Assembly: GCA_016876055.1 (NCBI GenBank)
Contig: VHDM01000055.1
Location: 1-6,555, forward strand
Source: Verrucomicrobiota bacterium
GTDB lineage: Bacteria; Verrucomicrobiota; Verrucomicrobiia; Methylacidiphilales; Verrucolacustridaceae
Direction of reading: 5' to 3'
DNA: 6,555 bases
Shown here: one piece after another, positions 5,676 through 6,555 of the stretch
Layout: the number at the start of each line of letters is the position of its first letter
Position numbering within the stretch: the stretch's first letter is position 1
Program-made: the position numbers and the translations under genes
The notes under the pieces: generated by a model
The model's database searches: none
The model's input: only the letters and a program-made list of their open reading frames with translations
What the model was told of the DNA's origin: nothing

Positions 5676-5995
5676 TGGCGCAACGATTTGAGGTCTTTGC
5701 CAACTCCGGTAAATCGGCTGGTAACGCCCCCCTGCTAGTGAATATACAGAGCGATCTGCTGGAGGGCTTACAGACACGGGTGGTTATTCCTTTAGCCCCA
5801 AAAGATCACTATTTGAAGGTCACCGTGCCTGAGGACCTGATGCCAACTTTCACGATTAAAGGTCGGCGCTATGTTCTAGAAACACCTAAGCTGGGCGCTA
5901 TTCCAATTGCAGCTCTAAAAGAGCGTGTCGGCAGTTTGGCGCAACATCAGCTGGTGATCATGAGCGCTCTAGATCGGTTGCTTCACGGGTTTTAA
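5675..5995 (+). CDS. ccdB: CcdB-family toxin (DNA gyrase poison)
   Basis: This is a 106-residue toxin of the CcdB family (F-plasmid CcdB has 101). Members studied poison DNA gyrase by trapping the GyrA-DNA complex. Family features are the N-terminal strand FEVFAN (5-10), LLVNIQSDLLEG (20-31), RVVIPLAP (35-42), a YVLETPKLGAIP stretch (66-77) and the C-terminal helix ending SALDRLLHGF (97-106). The F-plasmid protein ends FWGI and its Trp is needed for gyrase killing; here the end is LHGF, so the Trp is replaced by His while the Gly is kept. Gyrase poisoning is therefore expected by family but not certain. The ATG at 5675 overlaps the ccdA stop, indicating translational coupling. An in-frame ATG at 5660 would add only MAAVL and is less likely. 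The module is convergent with the DsbA-like gene. Confidence 0.9.
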   Translation: MAQRFEVFANSGKSAGNAPLLVNIQSDLLEGLQTRVVIPLAPKDHYLKVTVPEDLMPTFTIKGRRYVLETPKLGAIPIAALKERVGSLAQHQLVIMSALDRLLHGF

Positions 5996-6006
5996 GAGGA
6001 CAACTC

Positions 6007-6031
6007 GTATGGTGATCCTGAATGACCATGC
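6007..6031 (+). other. Stem-loop downstream of ccdB
   Basis: The arms ATGGTGAT (6009-6016) and ATGACCAT (6022-6029) pair with one G-G mismatch around the five-base loop CCTGA. A T-G wobble and a G-C pair extend the stem to 6007 and 6031. It starts 11 bases past the ccdB stop and could mark the 3' end of the ccdAB transcript. It lacks the run of T needed for a classic Rho-independent terminator, so this is called only a stem-loop. Confidence 0.35.
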
Positions 6032-6102
6032 AAACACCTTTCTGACGTGTAATCGGTTTTAAATCCGCCTCCCTATCGCCACCATCCACGCTTAAGTTCT
6101 CG

Positions 6103-6555
6103 CTAGGCGGCTTGATCTAATAATTTCTCGAAAATATCGATAAACACCTCAGGTGGCTGAGCACCCTGAACTAGGTACTGGTCATTAATGATCATTGAGG
6201 GTACCGAGTGAATGCCCAGTTCTTGATAGCGCTGCTCTTCTTGGCGAACCTCTTTCGCGAATTCATCGCCCGCTAACACCTGCTTTGCTCGAATTGGATC
6301 AAGGCCTGCCCGAGTGACAGCCTCAAGCAGGTGCTGCTGATCATCGAGATCGACTGCGAAGCAAAAGTAGGTCCTCAAGAGTTCTGTTTTCAGCATGGAC
6401 TGCTGCTCAATGCCAATCTCTTCGGCGGCCCAAAAGAGCAAGCGATGGGCATCGAAGGTGTTGTAGACCCATTTGCGGCCTTCCGGATGAAACTCAAACC
6501 CCGCCTCTTTTGCTTTTTCACGAATACGTCGCTGATTTTCTTTGACCTGCTCAGC
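6103..6555 (-). CDS. DsbA-family (FrnE-like) oxidoreductase, C-terminal part (cut by window edge)
   Basis: The frame is open from the right edge to a TAG at 6103-6105, giving the last 150 residues; the family is usually about 210-230 long. Recognisable parts, numbered from the window edge, are YNTFDAHRLLFWA (31-43), typical of the helical insert in FrnE / HCCA-isomerase-like DsbA proteins, and GIHSVPSMII (114-123), which carries the cis-proline loop (Pro119) of the thioredoxin fold. The ending QYLVQGAQPPEVF (126-138) is the family's usual last strand and helix. The active-site Cys-x-x-Cys region would lie in the missing N-terminal part, so redox activity cannot be judged. Such proteins are generally cytoplasmic thiol-disulfide oxidoreductases of uncertain substrate. 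It is convergent with ccdAB, and no shared role with its neighbours is evident. Confidence 0.9.
   Translation of the reverse strand, partial: AEQVKENQRRIREKAKEAGFEFHPEGRKWVYNTFDAHRLLFWAAEEIGIEQQSMLKTELLRTYFCFAVDLDDQQHLLEAVTRAGLDPIRAKQVLAGDEFAKEVRQEEQRYQELGIHSVPSMIINDQYLVQGAQPPEVFIDIFEKLLDQAA

Noticed and set aside
5317..5996. TTTTAAG at 5317-5323 and again at 5990-5996 as target-site duplications flanking ccdAB
   Set aside because: Seven AT-rich bases are likely by chance, and the second copy overlaps the ccdB stop codon.
6054..6067. Imperfect 14-bp palindrome CGGTTTTAAATCCG as a terminator
   Set aside because: It has no loop, one mismatched pair and no following T run, so it cannot be a normal intrinsic terminator.
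6051..6084. Stretch resembling the 3' end of a tRNA gene (GGTTTTAAATCC followed by TCGCCACCA), a possible attachment-site remnant beside ccdAB
   Set aside because: The T-loop-like part has one base too many and lacks the conserved C. No acceptor arm, D-arm or anticodon arm precedes it, and no second copy is seen on the other side of ccdAB.
6103..6441. Complete small gene starting at the TTG at 6441 for the DsbA-like protein
   Set aside because: The frame stays open to the window edge and the upstream residues (such as YNTFDAHR) match the family, so this is the end of a longer gene.

Overview
This window looks like the chromosome of a Gram-negative proteobacterium. A betaproteobacterium such as a member of Burkholderiales is my best guess, but there is no taxonomic marker here. 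The base composition looks mid-range by eye. Genes are packed tightly, and the gene types (LysR regulator, TRAP transporter, FrnE-like DsbA protein, CcdAB) are typical of Pseudomonadota.

Left and centre, about 1-5238, all on the minus strand: one block of six genes, read right to left. It begins with a PLP-dependent lyase of the D-cysteine desulfhydrase / L-cysteate sulfo-lyase (CuyA) family. Next comes a complete TRAP transporter: DctP binding protein, DctQ small membrane subunit and DctM large membrane subunit. An alpha/beta hydrolase follows, then the N-terminal half of a LysR regulator that runs off the left edge. From the lyase to the hydrolase the gaps are 42 bp, a 4-bp overlap, 8 bp and a 4-bp overlap, so these five genes form a convincing operon. 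LysR follows after 104 bp. The simplest reading is an uptake-and-breakdown unit. The periplasmic protein captures a small organic acid, the membrane pair imports it, and the lyase eliminates a sulfur (or sulfonate) group and ammonia to leave pyruvate. The hydrolase may release the true substrate from an ester or a related precursor. The substrate is inferred, not shown.

Right-centre, 5239-5995: a short AT-rich divergent promoter region, then a ccdAB-type toxin-antitoxin module on the plus strand. It has a well-formed extended -10 promoter and an inverted repeat over the start of transcription. The same region must hold the promoter of the minus-strand operon, and short TTGTCTRA repeats lie at both promoters.

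Right end, 5996-6555: a 107-bp convergent gap with a stem-loop just past ccdB, then the C-terminal 150 residues of a DsbA-family (FrnE-like) oxidoreductase on the minus strand, cut by the window edge.

No rRNA, intact tRNA, CRISPR array, insertion sequence or transposase was found. No stretch longer than 300 bases lacks a gene.
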